Shown: positions 26,360 to 38,084, counted from the first letter of the stretch. The stretch is 64,000 nucleotides of DNA from Siphonodentalium dalli (GCA_032622095.1 CP136064.1:252526484-252590483), one strand, 5' to 3'. Notes: generated by a model from the letters alone, not told the origin. Program-made: numbers and translations.

Positions 26360-26647
26360 ATATTTTCGTCAAGGGGAGAGGAAGGAAGAATTATCACTTT
26401 GTTTGAAAGTAAATACAGTAAGAATGTGCGTGTGTGTTTTAATGTTTATATTAAAATATGGTTTTATTTATTATTGCTAGCAAATTAAAAAAAACGCTTC
26501 TTAAATGAATCGTGCACATGCATTTCAAGGGAGACTCGAAATGCATGACTTGTCCAGTCTATCGTTATAAAGTTCAAAGTCGCGTTGACTTCTCGACAAC
26601 AAATGTGCTAGCTGCTCAAGAAGCTAAATTTGCGTTCATATCTCGCC

Positions 26648-26718
26648 GCATCGGTGGTTCAGTGGTAGAATGCTCGCCTGCCACGCGGGCGACCCGGGTT
26701 CGATTCCCGGCCGATGCA
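26648..26718 (+). tRNA. tRNA-Gly(GCC), unit 13
   Basis: Intact copy, as unit 1. Confidence 0.96.
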
Positions 26719-26879
26719 AAATAAGTTTTTTTCACTGATTTTGTTTGTGGATATCCACCTCATTTTGGACTATGCAGTTTAATTGGGAACTTGAGAAAAA
26801 CAAATTTCATTGGCACATAAATTTGTTTAAAGAAAACGGACGGACTTGCGATTCGCATTTCATCGAGCAAAATTACTGT

Positions 26880-26963
26880 TGTCAGAAGTGGGATTCGAAC
26901 CGACGCCGGGAAGACCCGACTGCGACCTGAACGCAGCGCCTTAGACCACTCGGCCATCCTGAC
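26880..26963 (-). tRNA. tRNA-Leu(CAG), unit 13, T-stem mismatch
   Basis: T-stem GTGGG is GTCGG (plus strand AACCGACGCC), giving a C-C mismatch in the middle of the stem and altering the B-box edge. Shared with units 18, 19 and 21. Confidence 0.85.
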
Positions 26964-27237
26964 TACAGAAAGACTGCAACGGTATCCTGCTCAAAGTGAG
27001 ACAATGGTATTGTGGATATATTTTAGTTCCCTTCTGGCTGTCGTTGCATTCTTAACGCACACATCCGATTGCTGATTTTTTGGTGGGTATATATATGATA
27101 AATGTACGTGATTCTATATAGTTATATTATGGCTATTAAGTTTTCATAAACAGGCCTTCTTTGGTCATAAAACATAATTTTATATTTTGTTTTCAAATCA
27201 GCGAAAATGCGTTATGAAGAGCACTGTTTTCATTACT

Positions 27238-27310
27238 GTCCCAGTAGCTCAGCGGATAGAGCGCTGGACTTCTAATCCAGAGGCCGTGGGTTCGATCCCC
27301 ACCTGGGATG
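27238..27310 (+). tRNA. tRNA-Arg(TCT), unit 14
   Basis: Intact copy, as unit 1. Confidence 0.96.
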
Positions 27311-27434
27311 CACAGATATTTTTAAATCTTGGAATCAAAATTCGGTCGTCGTGCCTTGCTGACCTGCAAAGCGATTGTTGACAAACTGTTGAATAACGAA
27401 TATAATGTCTTATAAAATGGTGTATTTATCGTAA

Positions 27435-27505
27435 GCGCCGCTGGTGTAGTGGTATCATGCAAGATTCCCATTCTTGCGACCCGGGTTCGATTCCCGGGCG
27501 GCGCA
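27435..27505 (+). tRNA. tRNA-Gly(CCC), unit 14
   Basis: Intact copy, as unit 1. Confidence 0.95.
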
Positions 27506-27615
27506 TATCTACTTTTTCAGTTAAATATGACAGGCCATAATTTAGATGACATTTCTAATGGATTCAATTTTTAACAGAGGAATGTCATTTTAGAAAACCA
27601 CCATTTTTACCATGG

Positions 27616-27687
27616 AGCAGAGTGGCGCAGTGGTAGCGTGCTGGGCCCATAACCCAGAGGTCCGAGGATCGAAACCTCGCTCTGCTA
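27616..27687 (+). tRNA. Initiator tRNA-Met(CAT), unit 14
   Basis: Intact copy; the upstream spacer has TTTAGATGAC for TTTAGCTGAC, as in unit 26. Confidence 0.96.
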
Positions 27688-27975
27688 ATATTTTCGTCAA
27701 GGGGAGAGGAAGGAAGAATTATCACTTTGTTTGAAAGTAAATACAGTAAGAATGTGCGTGTGTGTTTTAATGTTTATATTAAAATATGGTTTTATTTATT
27801 ATTGCTAGCAAATTAAAAAAAACGCTTCTTAAATGAATCGTGCACATGCATTTCAAGGGAGACTCGAAATGCATGACTTGTCCAGTCTATCGTTATAAAG
27901 TTCAAAGTCGCGTTGACTTCTCGACAACAAATGTGCTAGCTGCTCAAGAAGCTAAATTTGCGTTCATATCTCGCC

Positions 27976-28046
27976 GCATCGGTGGTTCAGTGGTAGAATG
28001 CTCGCCTGCCACGCGGGCCACCCGGGTTCGATTCCCGGCCGATGCA
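27976..28046 (+). tRNA. tRNA-Gly(GCC), unit 14, variable-loop variant
   Basis: Variable loop CCAC for CGAC; no stem is affected. Shared with unit 26. Confidence 0.94.
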
Positions 28047-28207
28047 AAATAAGTTTTTTTCACTGATTTTGTTTGTGGATATCCACCTCATTTTGGACTA
28101 TGCAGTTTAATTGGGAACTTGAGAAAAACAAATTTCATTGGCACATAAATTTGTTTAAAGAAAACGGACGGACTTGCGATTCGCATTTCATCGAGCAAAA
28201 TTACTGT

Positions 28208-28291
28208 TGTCAGAAGTGGGATTCGAACCCACGCCGGGAAGACCCGACTGCGACCTGAACGCAGCGCCTTAGACCACTCGGCCATCCTGAC
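28208..28291 (-). tRNA. tRNA-Leu(CAG), unit 14
   Basis: Intact copy, as unit 1. Confidence 0.95.
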
Positions 28292-28564
28292 TACAGAAAG
28301 ACTGCAACGGTATCCTGCTCAAAGTGAGACAATGGTATTGTGGATATATTTTAGTTCCCTTCTGGCTGTCGTTGCATTCTTAACGCACACATCCGATTGC
28401 TGATTTTTTGGTGGGTATATATATGATAAATGTACGTGATTCTATATAGTTATATTATGGCTATTAAGTTTTCATAAACAGGCCTTCTTGGTCATAAAAC
28501 ATAATTTTATATTTTGTTTTCAAATCAGCGAAAATGCGTTATGAAGAGCACTGTTTTCATTACT

Positions 28565-28627
28565 GTCCCAGTAGCTCAGCGGATAGAGCGCTGGACTTCT
28601 AATCCAGTTCGATCCCCACCTGGGATG
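28565..28627 (+). pseudogene. tRNA-Arg(TCT) pseudogene, unit 15 (10-nt deletion)
   Basis: Same 10-nt deletion and linked AAATATTGG spacer change as unit 10. Confidence 0.9.
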
Positions 28628-28751
28628 CACAGATATTTTTAAATATTGGAATCAAAATTCGGTCGTCGTGCCTTGCTGACCTGCAAAGCGATTGTTGACA
28701 AACTGTTGAATAACGAATATAATGTCTTATAAAATGGTGTATTTATCGTAA

Positions 28752-28822
28752 GCGCCGCTGGTGTAGTGGTATCATGCAAGATTCCCATTCTTGCGACCCG
28801 GGTTCGATTCCCGGGCGGCGCA
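28752..28822 (+). tRNA. tRNA-Gly(CCC), unit 15
   Basis: Intact copy, as unit 1. Confidence 0.95.
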
Positions 28823-28932
28823 TATCTACTTTTTCAGTTAAATATGACAGGCCATAATTTAGCTGACATTTCTAATGGATTCAATTTTTAACAGAGGAAT
28901 GTCATTTTAGAAAACCACCATTTTTACCATGG

Positions 28933-29004
28933 AGCAGAGTGGCGCAGTGGTAGCGTGCTGGGCCCATAACCCAGAGGTCCGAGGATCGAAACCTCGCTCT
29001 GCTA
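28933..29004 (+). tRNA. Initiator tRNA-Met(CAT), unit 15
   Basis: Intact copy, as unit 1. Confidence 0.96.
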
Positions 29005-29292
29005 ATATTTTCGTCAAGGGGAGAGGAAGGAAGAATTATCACTTTGTTTGAAAGTAAATACAGTAAGAATGTGCGTGTGTGTTTTAATGTTTATATTAAA
29101 ATATGGTTTTATTTATTATTGCTAGCAAATTAAAAAAAACGCTTCTTAAATGAATCGTGCACATGCATTTCAAGGGAGACTCGAAATGCATGACTTGTCC
29201 AGTCTATCGTTATAAAGTTCAAAGTCGCGTTGACTTCTCGACAACAAATGTGCTAGCTGCTCAAGAAGCTAAATTTGCGTTCATATCTCGCC

Positions 29293-29363
29293 GCATCGGT
29301 GGTTCAGTGGTAGAATGCTCGCCTGCCACGCGGGCGACCCGGGTTCGATTCCCGGCCGATGCA
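29293..29363 (+). tRNA. tRNA-Gly(GCC), unit 15
   Basis: Intact copy, as unit 1. Confidence 0.96.
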
Positions 29364-29524
29364 AAATAAGTTTTTTTCACTGATTTTGTTTGTGGATATC
29401 CACCTCATTTTGGACTATGCAGTTTAATTGGGAACTTGAGAAAAACAAATTTCATTGGCACATAAATTTGTTTAAAGAAAACGGACGGACTTGCGATTCG
29501 CATTTCATCGAGCAAAATTACTGT

Positions 29525-29608
29525 TGTCAGAAGTGGGATTCGAACCCACGCCGGGAAGACCCGACTGCGACCTGAACGCAGCGCCTTAGACCACTCGGCC
29601 ATCCTGAC
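29525..29608 (-). tRNA. tRNA-Leu(CAG), unit 15
   Basis: Intact copy, as unit 1. Confidence 0.95.
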
Positions 29609-29881
29609 TACAGAAAGACTGCAACAGTATCCTGCTCAAAGTGAGACAATGGTATTGTGGATATATTTTAGTTCCCTTCTGGCTGTCGTTGCATTCTTAA
29701 CGCACACATCCGATTGCTGATTTTTTGGTGGGTATATATATGATAAATGTACGTGATTCTATATAGTTATATTATGGCTATTAAGTTTTCATAAACAGGC
29801 CTTCTTGGTCATAAAACATAATTTTATATTTTGTTTTCAAATCAGCGAAAATGCGTTATGAAGAGCACTGTTTTCATTACT

Positions 29882-29944
29882 GTCCCAGTAGCTCAGCGGA
29901 TAGAGCGCTGGACTTCTAATCCAGTTCGATCCCCACCTGGGATG
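29882..29944 (+). pseudogene. tRNA-Arg(TCT) pseudogene, unit 16 (10-nt deletion)
   Basis: Same 10-nt deletion as unit 10; adjacent to another deleted copy in unit 15. Confidence 0.9.
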
Positions 29945-30068
29945 CACAGATATTTTTAAATATTGGAATCAAAATTCGGTCGTCGTGCCTTGCTGACCTG
30001 CAAAGCGATTGTTGACAAACTGTTGAATAACGAATATAATGTCTTATAAAATGGTGTATTTATCGTAA

Positions 30069-30139
30069 GCGCCGCTGGTGTAGTGGTATCATGCAAGATT
30101 CCCATTCTTGCGACCCGGGTTCGATTCCCGGGCGGCGCA
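30069..30139 (+). tRNA. tRNA-Gly(CCC), unit 16
   Basis: Intact copy, as unit 1. Confidence 0.95.
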
Positions 30140-30249
30140 TATCTACTTTTTCAGTTAAATATGACAGGCCATAATTTAGCTGACATTTCTAATGGATTCA
30201 ATTTTTAACAGAGGAATGTCATTTTAGAAAACCACCATTTTTACCATGG

Positions 30250-30321
30250 AGCAGAGTGGCGCAGTGGTAGCGTGCTGGGCCCATAACCCAGAGGTCCGAG
30301 GATCGAAACCTCGCTCTGCTA
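30250..30321 (+). tRNA. Initiator tRNA-Met(CAT), unit 16
   Basis: Intact copy, as unit 1. Confidence 0.96.
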
Positions 30322-30609
30322 ATATTTTCGTCAAGGGGAGAGGAAGGAAGAATTATCACTTTGTTTGAAAGTAAATACAGTAAGAATGTGCGTGTGTGTT
30401 TTAATGTTTATATTAAAATATGGTTTTATTTATTATTGCTAGCAAATTAAAAAAAACGCTTCTTAAATGAATCGTGCACATGCATTTCAAGGGAGACTCG
30501 AAATGCATGACTTGTCCAGTCTATCGTTATAAAGTTCAAAGTCGCGTTGACTTCTCGACAACAAATGTGCTAGCTGCTCAAGAAGCTAAATTTGCGTTCA
30601 TATCTCGCC

Positions 30610-30680
30610 GCATCGGTGGTTCAGTGGTAGAATGCTCGCCTGCCACGCGGGCGACCCGGGTTCGATTCCCGGCCGATGCA
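30610..30680 (+). tRNA. tRNA-Gly(GCC), unit 16
   Basis: Intact copy, as unit 1. Confidence 0.96.
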
Positions 30681-30841
30681 AAATAAGTTTTTTTCACTGA
30701 TTTTGTTTGTGGATATCCACCTCATTTTGGACTATGCAGTTTAATTGGGAACTTGAGAAAAACAAATTTCATTGGCACATAAATTTGTTTAAAGAAAACG
30801 GACGGACTTGCGATTCGCATTTCATCGAGCAAAATTACTGT

Positions 30842-30925
30842 TGTCAGAAGTGGGATTCGAACCCACGCCGGGAAGACCCGACTGCGACCTGAACGCAGCG
30901 CCTTAGACCACTCGGCCATCCTGAC
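30842..30925 (-). tRNA. tRNA-Leu(CAG), unit 16
   Basis: Intact copy, as unit 1. Confidence 0.95.
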
Positions 30926-31198
30926 TACAGAAAGACTGCAACAGTATCCTGCTCAAAGTGAGACAATGGTATTGTGGATATATTTTAGTTCCCTTCTGGC
31001 TGTCATTGCATTCTTAACGCACACATCCGATTGCTGATTTTTTGGTGGGTATATATATGATAAATGTACGTGATTCTATATAGTTATATTATGGCTATTA
31101 AGTTTTCATAAACAGGCCTTCTTGGTCATAAAACATAATTTTATATTTTGTTTTCAAATCAGCGAAAATGCGTTATGAAGAGCACTGTTTTCATTACT

Positions 31199-31271
31199 GT
31201 CCCAGTAGCTCAGCGGATAGAGCGCTGGACTTCTAATCCAGAGGCCGTGGGTTCGATCCCCACCTGGGATG
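31199..31271 (+). tRNA. tRNA-Arg(TCT), unit 17
   Basis: Intact copy, as unit 1. Confidence 0.96.
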
Positions 31272-31395
31272 CACAGATATTTTTAAATCTTGGAATCAAA
31301 ATTCGGTCGTCGTGCCTTGCTGACCTGCAAAGCGATTGTTGACAAACTGTTGAATAACGAATATAATGTCTTATAAAATGGTGTATTTATCGTAA

Positions 31396-31466
31396 GCGCC
31401 GCTGGTGTAGTGGTATCATGCAAGATTCCCATTCTTGCGACCCGGGTTCGATTCCCGGGCGGCGCA
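31396..31466 (+). tRNA. tRNA-Gly(CCC), unit 17
   Basis: Intact copy, as unit 1. Confidence 0.95.
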
Positions 31467-31576
31467 TATCTACTTTTTCAGTTAAATATGACAGGCCATA
31501 ATTTAGCTGACATTTCTAATGGATTCAATTTTTAACAGAGGAATGTCATTTTAGAAAACCACCATTTTTACCATGG

Positions 31577-31648
31577 AGCAGAGTGGCGCAGTGGTAGCGT
31601 GCTGGGCCCATAACCCAGAGGTCCGAGGATCGAAACCTCGCTCTGCTA
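31577..31648 (+). tRNA. Initiator tRNA-Met(CAT), unit 17
   Basis: Intact copy, as unit 1. Confidence 0.96.
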
Positions 31649-31936
31649 ATATTTTCGTCAAGGGGAGAGGAAGGAAGAATTATCACTTTGTTTGAAAGTA
31701 AATACAGTAAGAATGTGCGTGTGTGTTTTAATGTTTATATTAAAATATGGTTTTATTTATTATTGCTAGCAAATTAAAAAAAACGCTTCTTAAATGAATC
31801 GTGCACATGCATTTCAAGGGAGACTCGAAATGCATGACTTGTCCAGTCTATCGTTATAAAGTTCAAAGTCGCGTTGACTTCTCGACAACAAATGTGCTAG
31901 CTGCTCAAGAAGCTAAATTTGCGTTCATATCTCGCC

Positions 31937-32007
31937 GCATCGGTGGTTCAGTGGTAGAATGCTCGCCTGCCACGCGGGCGACCCGGGTTCGATTCCCGGC
32001 CGATGCA
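31937..32007 (+). tRNA. tRNA-Gly(GCC), unit 17
   Basis: Intact copy, as unit 1. Confidence 0.96.
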
Positions 32008-32168
32008 AAATAAGTTTTTTTTACTGATTTTGTTTGTGGATATCCACCTCATTTTGGACTATGCAGTTTAATTGGGAACTTGAGAAAAACAAATTTCATT
32101 GGCACATAAATTTGTTTAAAGAAAACGGACGGACTTGCGATTCGCATTTCATCTAGCAAAATTACTGT

Positions 32169-32252
32169 TGTCAGAACTGGGATTCGAACCCACGCCGGGA
32201 AGACCCGACTGCGACCTGAACGCAGCGCCTTAGACCACTCGGCCATCCTGAC
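32169..32252 (-). tRNA. tRNA-Leu(CAG), unit 17, T-stem end mismatch
   Basis: T-stem 3' strand is CCCAG for CCCAC (plus strand AACTGGG), breaking its last pair. Shared with unit 20. Confidence 0.87.
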
Positions 32253-32521
32253 TACAGAAAGACTGCAACGGTATCCTGCTCAAAGTGAGACAATGGTATT
32301 GTGAATATATTTTAGTTCCCTTCTGGCTGTCGTTGCATTCTTAACGCACACATCCGATTGCTGATTTTTTGGTGGGTATATGATAAATGTACGTGATTCT
32401 ATATAGTTATATTATGGCTATTAAGTTTTCATAAACAGGCCTTCTTGGTCATAAAACATAATTTTATATTTTGTTTTCAAATCAGCGAAAATGCGTTATG
32501 AAGAGCACTGTTTTCATTACT

Positions 32522-32594
32522 GTCCCAGTAGCTCAGCGGATAGAGCGCTGGACTTCTAATCCAGAGGCCGTGGGTTCGATCCCCACCTGGGATG
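32522..32594 (+). tRNA. tRNA-Arg(TCT), unit 18
   Basis: Intact copy, as unit 1. Confidence 0.96.
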
Positions 32595-32718
32595 CACAGA
32601 TATTTTTAAATCTTGGAATCAAAATTCGGTCGTCGTGCCTTGCTGACCTGCAAAGCGATTGTTGACAAACTGTTGAATAACGAATATAATGTCTTATAAA
32701 ATGGTGTATTTATCGTAA

Positions 32719-32789
32719 GCGCCGCTGGTGTAGTGGTATCATGCAAGATTCCCATTCTTGCGACCCGGGTTCGATTCCCGGGCGGCGCA
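32719..32789 (+). tRNA. tRNA-Gly(CCC), unit 18
   Basis: Intact copy, as unit 1. Confidence 0.95.
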
Positions 32790-32899
32790 TATCTACTTTT
32801 TCAGTTAAATATGACAGGCCATAATTTAGCTGACATTTCTAATGGATTCAATTTTTAACAGAGGAATGTCATTTTAGAAAACCACCATTTTTACCATGG

Positions 32900-32971
32900 A
32901 GCAGAGTGGCGCAGTGGTAGCGTGCTGGGCCCATAACCCAGAGGTCCGAGGATCGAAACCTCGCTCTGCTA
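32900..32971 (+). tRNA. Initiator tRNA-Met(CAT), unit 18
   Basis: Intact copy, as unit 1. Confidence 0.96.
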
Positions 32972-33259
32972 ATATTTTCGTCAAGGGGAGAGGAAGGAAG
33001 AATTATCACTTTGTTTGAAAGTAAATACAGTAAGAATGTGCGTGTGTGTTTTAATGTTTATATTAAAATATGGTTTTATTTATTATTGCTAGCAAATTAA
33101 AAAAAACGCTTCTTAAATGAATCGTGCACATGCATTTCAAGGGAGACTCGAAATGCATGACTTGTCCAGTCTATCGTTATAAAGTTCAAAGTCGCGTTGA
33201 CTTCTCGACAACAAATGTGCTAGCTGCTCAAGAAGCTAAATTTGCGTTCATATCTCGCC

Positions 33260-33330
33260 GCATCGGTGGTTCAGTGGTAGAATGCTCGCCTGCCACGCGG
33301 GCGACCCGGGTTCGATTCCCGGCCGATGCA
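33260..33330 (+). tRNA. tRNA-Gly(GCC), unit 18
   Basis: Intact copy, as unit 1. Confidence 0.96.
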
Positions 33331-33491
33331 AAATAAGTTTTTTTCACTGATTTTGTTTGTGGATATCCACCTCATTTTGGACTATGCAGTTTAATTGGGA
33401 ACTTGAGAAAAACAAATTTCATTGGCACATAAATTTGTTTAAAGAAAACGGACGGACTTGCGATTCGCATTTCATCGAGCAAAATTACTGT

Positions 33492-33575
33492 TGTCAGAAG
33501 TGGGATTCGAACCGACGCCGGGAAGACCCGACGGCGACCTGAACGCAGCGCCTTAGACCACTCGGCCATCCTGAC
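33492..33575 (-). tRNA. tRNA-Leu(CAG), unit 18, two stem mismatches
   Basis: Carries the GTCGG T-stem change of unit 13 and a second change in the anticodon stem (CGCCG for CGCAG). Probably impaired. Confidence 0.78.
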
Positions 33576-33848
33576 TACAGAAAGACTGCAACGGTATCCT
33601 GCTCAAAGTGAGACAATGGTATTGTGGATATATTTTAGTTCCCTTCTGGCTGTCGTTGCATTCTTAACGCACACATCCGATTGCTGATTTTTTGGTGGGT
33701 ATATATATGATAAATGTACGTGATTCTATATAGTTATATTATGGCTATTAAGTTTTCATAAACAGGCCTTCTTGGTCATAAAACATAATTTTATATTTTG
33801 TTTTCAAATCAGCGAAAATGCGTTATGAAGAGCACTGTTTTCATTACT

Positions 33849-33921
33849 GTCCCAGTAGCTCAGCGGATAGAGCGCTGGACTTCTAATCCAGAGGCCGTGG
33901 GTTCGATCCCCACCTGGGATG
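33849..33921 (+). tRNA. tRNA-Arg(TCT), unit 19
   Basis: Intact copy, as unit 1. Confidence 0.96.
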
Positions 33922-34045
33922 CACAGATATTTTTAAATCTTGGAATCAAAATTCGGTCGTCGTGCCTTGCTGACCTGCAAAGCGATTGTTGACAAACTGT
34001 TGAATAACGAATATAATGTCTTATAAAATGGTGTATTTATCGTAA

Positions 34046-34116
34046 GCGCCGCTGGTGTAGTGGTATCATGCAAGATTCCCATTCTTGCGACCCGGGTTCG
34101 ATTCCCGGGCGGCGCA
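34046..34116 (+). tRNA. tRNA-Gly(CCC), unit 19
   Basis: Intact copy, as unit 1. Confidence 0.95.
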
Positions 34117-34226
34117 TATCTACTTTTTCAGTTAAATATGACAGGCCATAATTTAGCTGACATTTCTAATGGATTCAATTTTTAACAGAGGAATGTCATT
34201 TTAGAAAACCACCATTTTTACCATGG

Positions 34227-34298
34227 AGCAGAGTGGCGCAGTGGTAGCGTGCTGGGCCCATAACCCAGAGGTCCGAGGATCGAAACCTCGCTCTGCTA
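34227..34298 (+). tRNA. Initiator tRNA-Met(CAT), unit 19
   Basis: Intact copy, as unit 1. Confidence 0.96.
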
Positions 34299-34586
34299 AT
34301 ATTTTCGTCAAGGGGAGAGGAAGGAAGAATTATCACTTTGTTTGAAAGTAAATACAGTAAGAATGTGCGTGTGTGTTTTAATGTTTATATTAAAATATGG
34401 TTTTATTTATTATTGCTAGCAAATTAAAAAAAACGCTTCTTAAATGAATCGTGCACATGCATTTCAAGGGAGACTCGAAATGCATGACTTGTCCAGTCTA
34501 TCGTTATAAAGTTCAAAGTCGCGTTGACTTCTCGACAACAAATGTGCTAGCTGCTCAAGAAGCTAAATTTGCGTTCATATCTCGCC

Positions 34587-34657
34587 GCATCGGTGGTTCA
34601 GTGGTAGAATGCTCGCCTGCCACGCGGGCGACCCGGGTTCGATTCCCGGCCGATGCA
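34587..34657 (+). tRNA. tRNA-Gly(GCC), unit 19
   Basis: Intact copy, as unit 1. Confidence 0.96.
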
Positions 34658-34818
34658 AAATAAGTTTTTTTCACTGATTTTGTTTGTGGATATCCACCTC
34701 ATTTTGGACTATGCAGTTTAATTGGGAACTTGAGAAAAACAAATTTCATTGGCACATAAATTTGTTTAAAGAAAACGGACGGACTTGCGATTCGCATTTC
34801 ATCGAGCAAAATTACTGT

Positions 34819-34902
34819 TGTCAGAAGTGGGATTCGAACCGACGCCGGGAAGACCCGACTGCGACCTGAACGCAGCGCCTTAGACCACTCGGCCATCCTG
34901 AC
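34819..34902 (-). tRNA. tRNA-Leu(CAG), unit 19, T-stem mismatch
   Basis: GTCGG T-stem change, as unit 13. Confidence 0.85.
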
Positions 34903-35175
34903 TACAGAAAGACTGCAACGGTATCCTGCTCAAAGTGAGACAATGGTATTGTGGATATATTTTAGTTCCCTTCTGGCTGTCGTTGCATTCTTAACGCACA
35001 CATCCGATTGCTGATTTTTTGGTGGGTATATATATGATAAATGTACGTGATTCTATATAGTTATATTATGGCTATTAAGTTTTCATAAACAGGCCTTCTT
35101 GGTCATAAAACATAATTTTATATTTTGTTTTCAAATCAGCGAAAATGCGTTATGAAGAGCACTGTTTTCATTACT

Positions 35176-35248
35176 GTCCCAGTAGCTCAGCGGATAGAGC
35201 GCTGGACTTCTAATCCAGAGGCCGTGGGTTCGATCCCCACCTGGGATG
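35176..35248 (+). tRNA. tRNA-Arg(TCT), unit 20
   Basis: Intact copy, as unit 1. Confidence 0.96.
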
Positions 35249-35372
35249 CACAGATATTTTTAAATCTTGGAATCAAAATTCGGTCGTCGTGCCTTGCTGA
35301 CCTGCAAAGCGATTGTTGACAAACTGTTGAATAACGAATATAATGTCTTATAAAATGGTGTATTTATCGTAA

Positions 35373-35443
35373 GCGCCGCTGGTGTAGTGGTATCATGCAA
35401 GATTCCCATTCTTGCGACCCGGGTTCGATTCCCGGGCGGCGCA
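35373..35443 (+). tRNA. tRNA-Gly(CCC), unit 20
   Basis: Intact copy, as unit 1. Confidence 0.95.
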
Positions 35444-35552
35444 TATCTACTTTTTCAGTTAAATATGACAGGCCATAATTTAGCTGACATTTCTAATGGA
35501 TTCAATTTTAACAGAGGAATGTCATTTTAGAAAACCACCATTTTTACCATGG

Positions 35553-35624
35553 AGCAGAGTGGCGCAGTGGTAGCGTGCTGGGCCCATAACCCAGAGGTCC
35601 GAGGATCGAAACCTCGCTCTGCTA
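35553..35624 (+). tRNA. Initiator tRNA-Met(CAT), unit 20
   Basis: Intact copy; one T is missing from the upstream spacer. Confidence 0.96.
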
Positions 35625-35913
35625 ATATTTTCGTCAAGGGGAGAGGAAGGAAGAATTATCACTTTGTTTGAAAGTAAATACAGTAAGAATGTGCGTGTGT
35701 GTTTTAATGTTTATATTAAAATATGGTTTTATTTATTATTGCTAGCAAATTAAAAAAAAACGCTTCTTAAATGAATCGTGCACATGCATTTCAAGGGAGA
35801 CTCGAAATGCATGACTTGTCCAGTCTATCGTTATAAAGTTCAAAGTCGCGTTGACTTCTCGACAACAAATGTGCTAGCTGCTCAAGAAGCTAAATTTGCG
35901 TTCATATCTCGCC

Positions 35914-35984
35914 GCATCGGTGGTTCAGTGGTAGAATGCTCGCCTGCCACGCGGGCGACCCGGGTTCGATTCCCGGCCGATGCA
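35914..35984 (+). tRNA. tRNA-Gly(GCC), unit 20
   Basis: Intact copy, as unit 1. Confidence 0.96.
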
Positions 35985-36145
35985 AAATAAGTTTTTTTCA
36001 CTGATTTTGTTTGTGGATATCCACCTCATTTTGGACTATGCAGTTTAATTGGGAACTTGAGAAAAACAAATTTCATTGGCACATAAATTTGTTTAAAGAA
36101 AACGGACGGACTTGCGATTCGCATTTCATCTAGCAAAATTACTGT

Positions 36146-36229
36146 TGTCAGAACTGGGATTCGAACCCACGCCGGGAAGACCCGACTGCGACCTGAACGC
36201 AGCGCCTTAGACCACTCGGCCATCCTGAC
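36146..36229 (-). tRNA. tRNA-Leu(CAG), unit 20, T-stem end mismatch
   Basis: Same change as unit 17, together with the same two flanking spacer changes. Confidence 0.87.
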
Positions 36230-36498
36230 TACAGAAAGACTGCAACGGTATCCTGCTCAAAGTGAGACAATGGTATTGTGAATATATTTTAGTTCCCTTC
36301 TGGCTGTCGTTGCATTCTTAACGCACACATCCGATTGCTGATTTTTTGGTGGGTATATGATAAATGTACGTGATTCTATATAGTTATATTATGGCTATTA
36401 AGTTTTCATAAACAGGCCTTCTTGGTCATAAAACATAATTTTATATTTTGTTTTCAAATCAGCGAAAATGCGTTATGAAGAGCACTGTTTTCATTACT

Positions 36499-36571
36499 GT
36501 CCCAGTAGCTCAGCGGATAGAGCGCTGGACTTCTAATCCAGAGGCCGTGGGTTCGATCCCCACCTGGGATG
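36499..36571 (+). tRNA. tRNA-Arg(TCT), unit 21
   Basis: Intact copy, as unit 1. Confidence 0.96.
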
Positions 36572-36695
36572 CACAGATATTTTTAAATCTTGGAATCAAA
36601 ATTCGGTCGTCGTGCCTTGCTGACCTGCAAAGCGATTGTTGACAAACTGTTGAATAACGAATATAATGTCTTATAAAATGGTGTATTTATCGTAA

Positions 36696-36766
36696 GCGCC
36701 GCTGGTGTAGTGGTATCATGCAAGATTCCCATTCTTGCGACCCGGGTTCGATTCCCGGGCGGCGCA
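36696..36766 (+). tRNA. tRNA-Gly(CCC), unit 21
   Basis: Intact copy, as unit 1. Confidence 0.95.
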
Positions 36767-36876
36767 TATCTACTTTTTCAGTTAAATATGACAGGCCATA
36801 ATTTAGCTGACATTTCTAATGGATTCAATTTTTAACAGAGGAATGTCATTTTAGAAAACCACCATTTTTACCATGG

Positions 36877-36948
36877 AGCAGAGTGGCGCAGTGGTAGCGT
36901 GCTGGGCCCATAACCCAGAGGTCCGAGGATCGAAACCTCGCTCTGCTA
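36877..36948 (+). tRNA. Initiator tRNA-Met(CAT), unit 21
   Basis: Intact copy, as unit 1. Confidence 0.96.
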
Positions 36949-37237
36949 ATATTTTCGTCAAGGGGAGAGGAAGGAAGAATTATCACTTTGTTTGAAAGTA
37001 AATACAGTAAGAATGTGCGTGTGTGTTTTAATGTTTATATTAAAATATGGTTTTATTTATTATTGCTAGCAAATTAAAAAAAAACGCTTCTTAAATAAAT
37101 CGTGCACATGCATTTCAAGGGAGACTCGAAATGCATGACTTGTCCAGTCTATCGTTATAAAGTTCAAAGTCGCGTTGACTTCTCGACAACAAATGTGCTA
37201 GCTGCTCAAGAAGCTAAATTTGCGTTCATATCTCGCC

Positions 37238-37308
37238 GCATCGGTGGTTCAGTGGTAGAATGCTCGCCTGCCACGCGGGCGACCCGGGTTCGATTCCCGG
37301 CCGATGCA
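37238..37308 (+). tRNA. tRNA-Gly(GCC), unit 21
   Basis: Intact copy, as unit 1. Confidence 0.96.
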
Positions 37309-37469
37309 AAATAAGTTTTTTTCACTGATTTTGTTTGTGGATATCCACCTCATTTTGGACTATGCAGTTTAATTGGGAACTTGAGAAAAACAAATTTCAT
37401 TGGCACATAAATTTGTTTAAAGAAAACGGACGGACTTGCGATTCGCATTTCATCGAGCAAAATTACTGT

Positions 37470-37553
37470 TGTCAGAAGTGGGATTCGAACCGACGCCGGG
37501 AAGACCCGACTGCGACCTGAACGCAGCGCCTTAGACCACTCGGCCATCCTGAC
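37470..37553 (-). tRNA. tRNA-Leu(CAG), unit 21, T-stem mismatch
   Basis: GTCGG T-stem change, as unit 13. Confidence 0.85.
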
Positions 37554-37826
37554 TACAGAAAGACTGCAACGGTATCCTGCTCAAAGTGAGACAATGGTAT
37601 TGTGGATATATTTTAGTTCCCTTCTGGCTGTCGTTGCATTCTTAACGCACACATCCGATTGCTGATTTTTTGGTGGGTATATATATGATAAATGTACGTG
37701 ATTCTATATAGTTATATTATGGCTATTAAGTTTTCATAAACAGGCCTTCTTGGTCATAAAACATAATTTTATATTTTGTTTTCAAATCAGCGAAAATGCG
37801 TTATGAAGAGCACTGTTTTCATTACT

Positions 37827-37889
37827 GTCCCAGTAGCTCAGCGGATAGAGCGCTGGACTTCTAATCCAGTTCGATCCCCACCTGGGATG
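37827..37889 (+). pseudogene. tRNA-Arg(TCT) pseudogene, unit 22 (10-nt deletion)
   Basis: Same 10-nt deletion as unit 10. Confidence 0.9.
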
Positions 37890-38013
37890 CACAGATATTT
37901 TTAAATATTGGAATCAAAATTCGGTCGTCGTGCCTTGCTGACCTGCAAAGCGATTGTTGACAAACTGTTGAATAACGAATATAATGTCTTATAAAATGGT
38001 GTATTTATCGTAG

Positions 38014-38084
38014 GCGCCGCTGGTGTAGTGGTATCATGCAAGATTCCCATTCTTGCGACCCGGGTTCGATTCCCGGGCGGCGCA
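38014..38084 (+). tRNA. tRNA-Gly(CCC), unit 22
   Basis: Intact copy; the base before the gene is G instead of A. Confidence 0.95.
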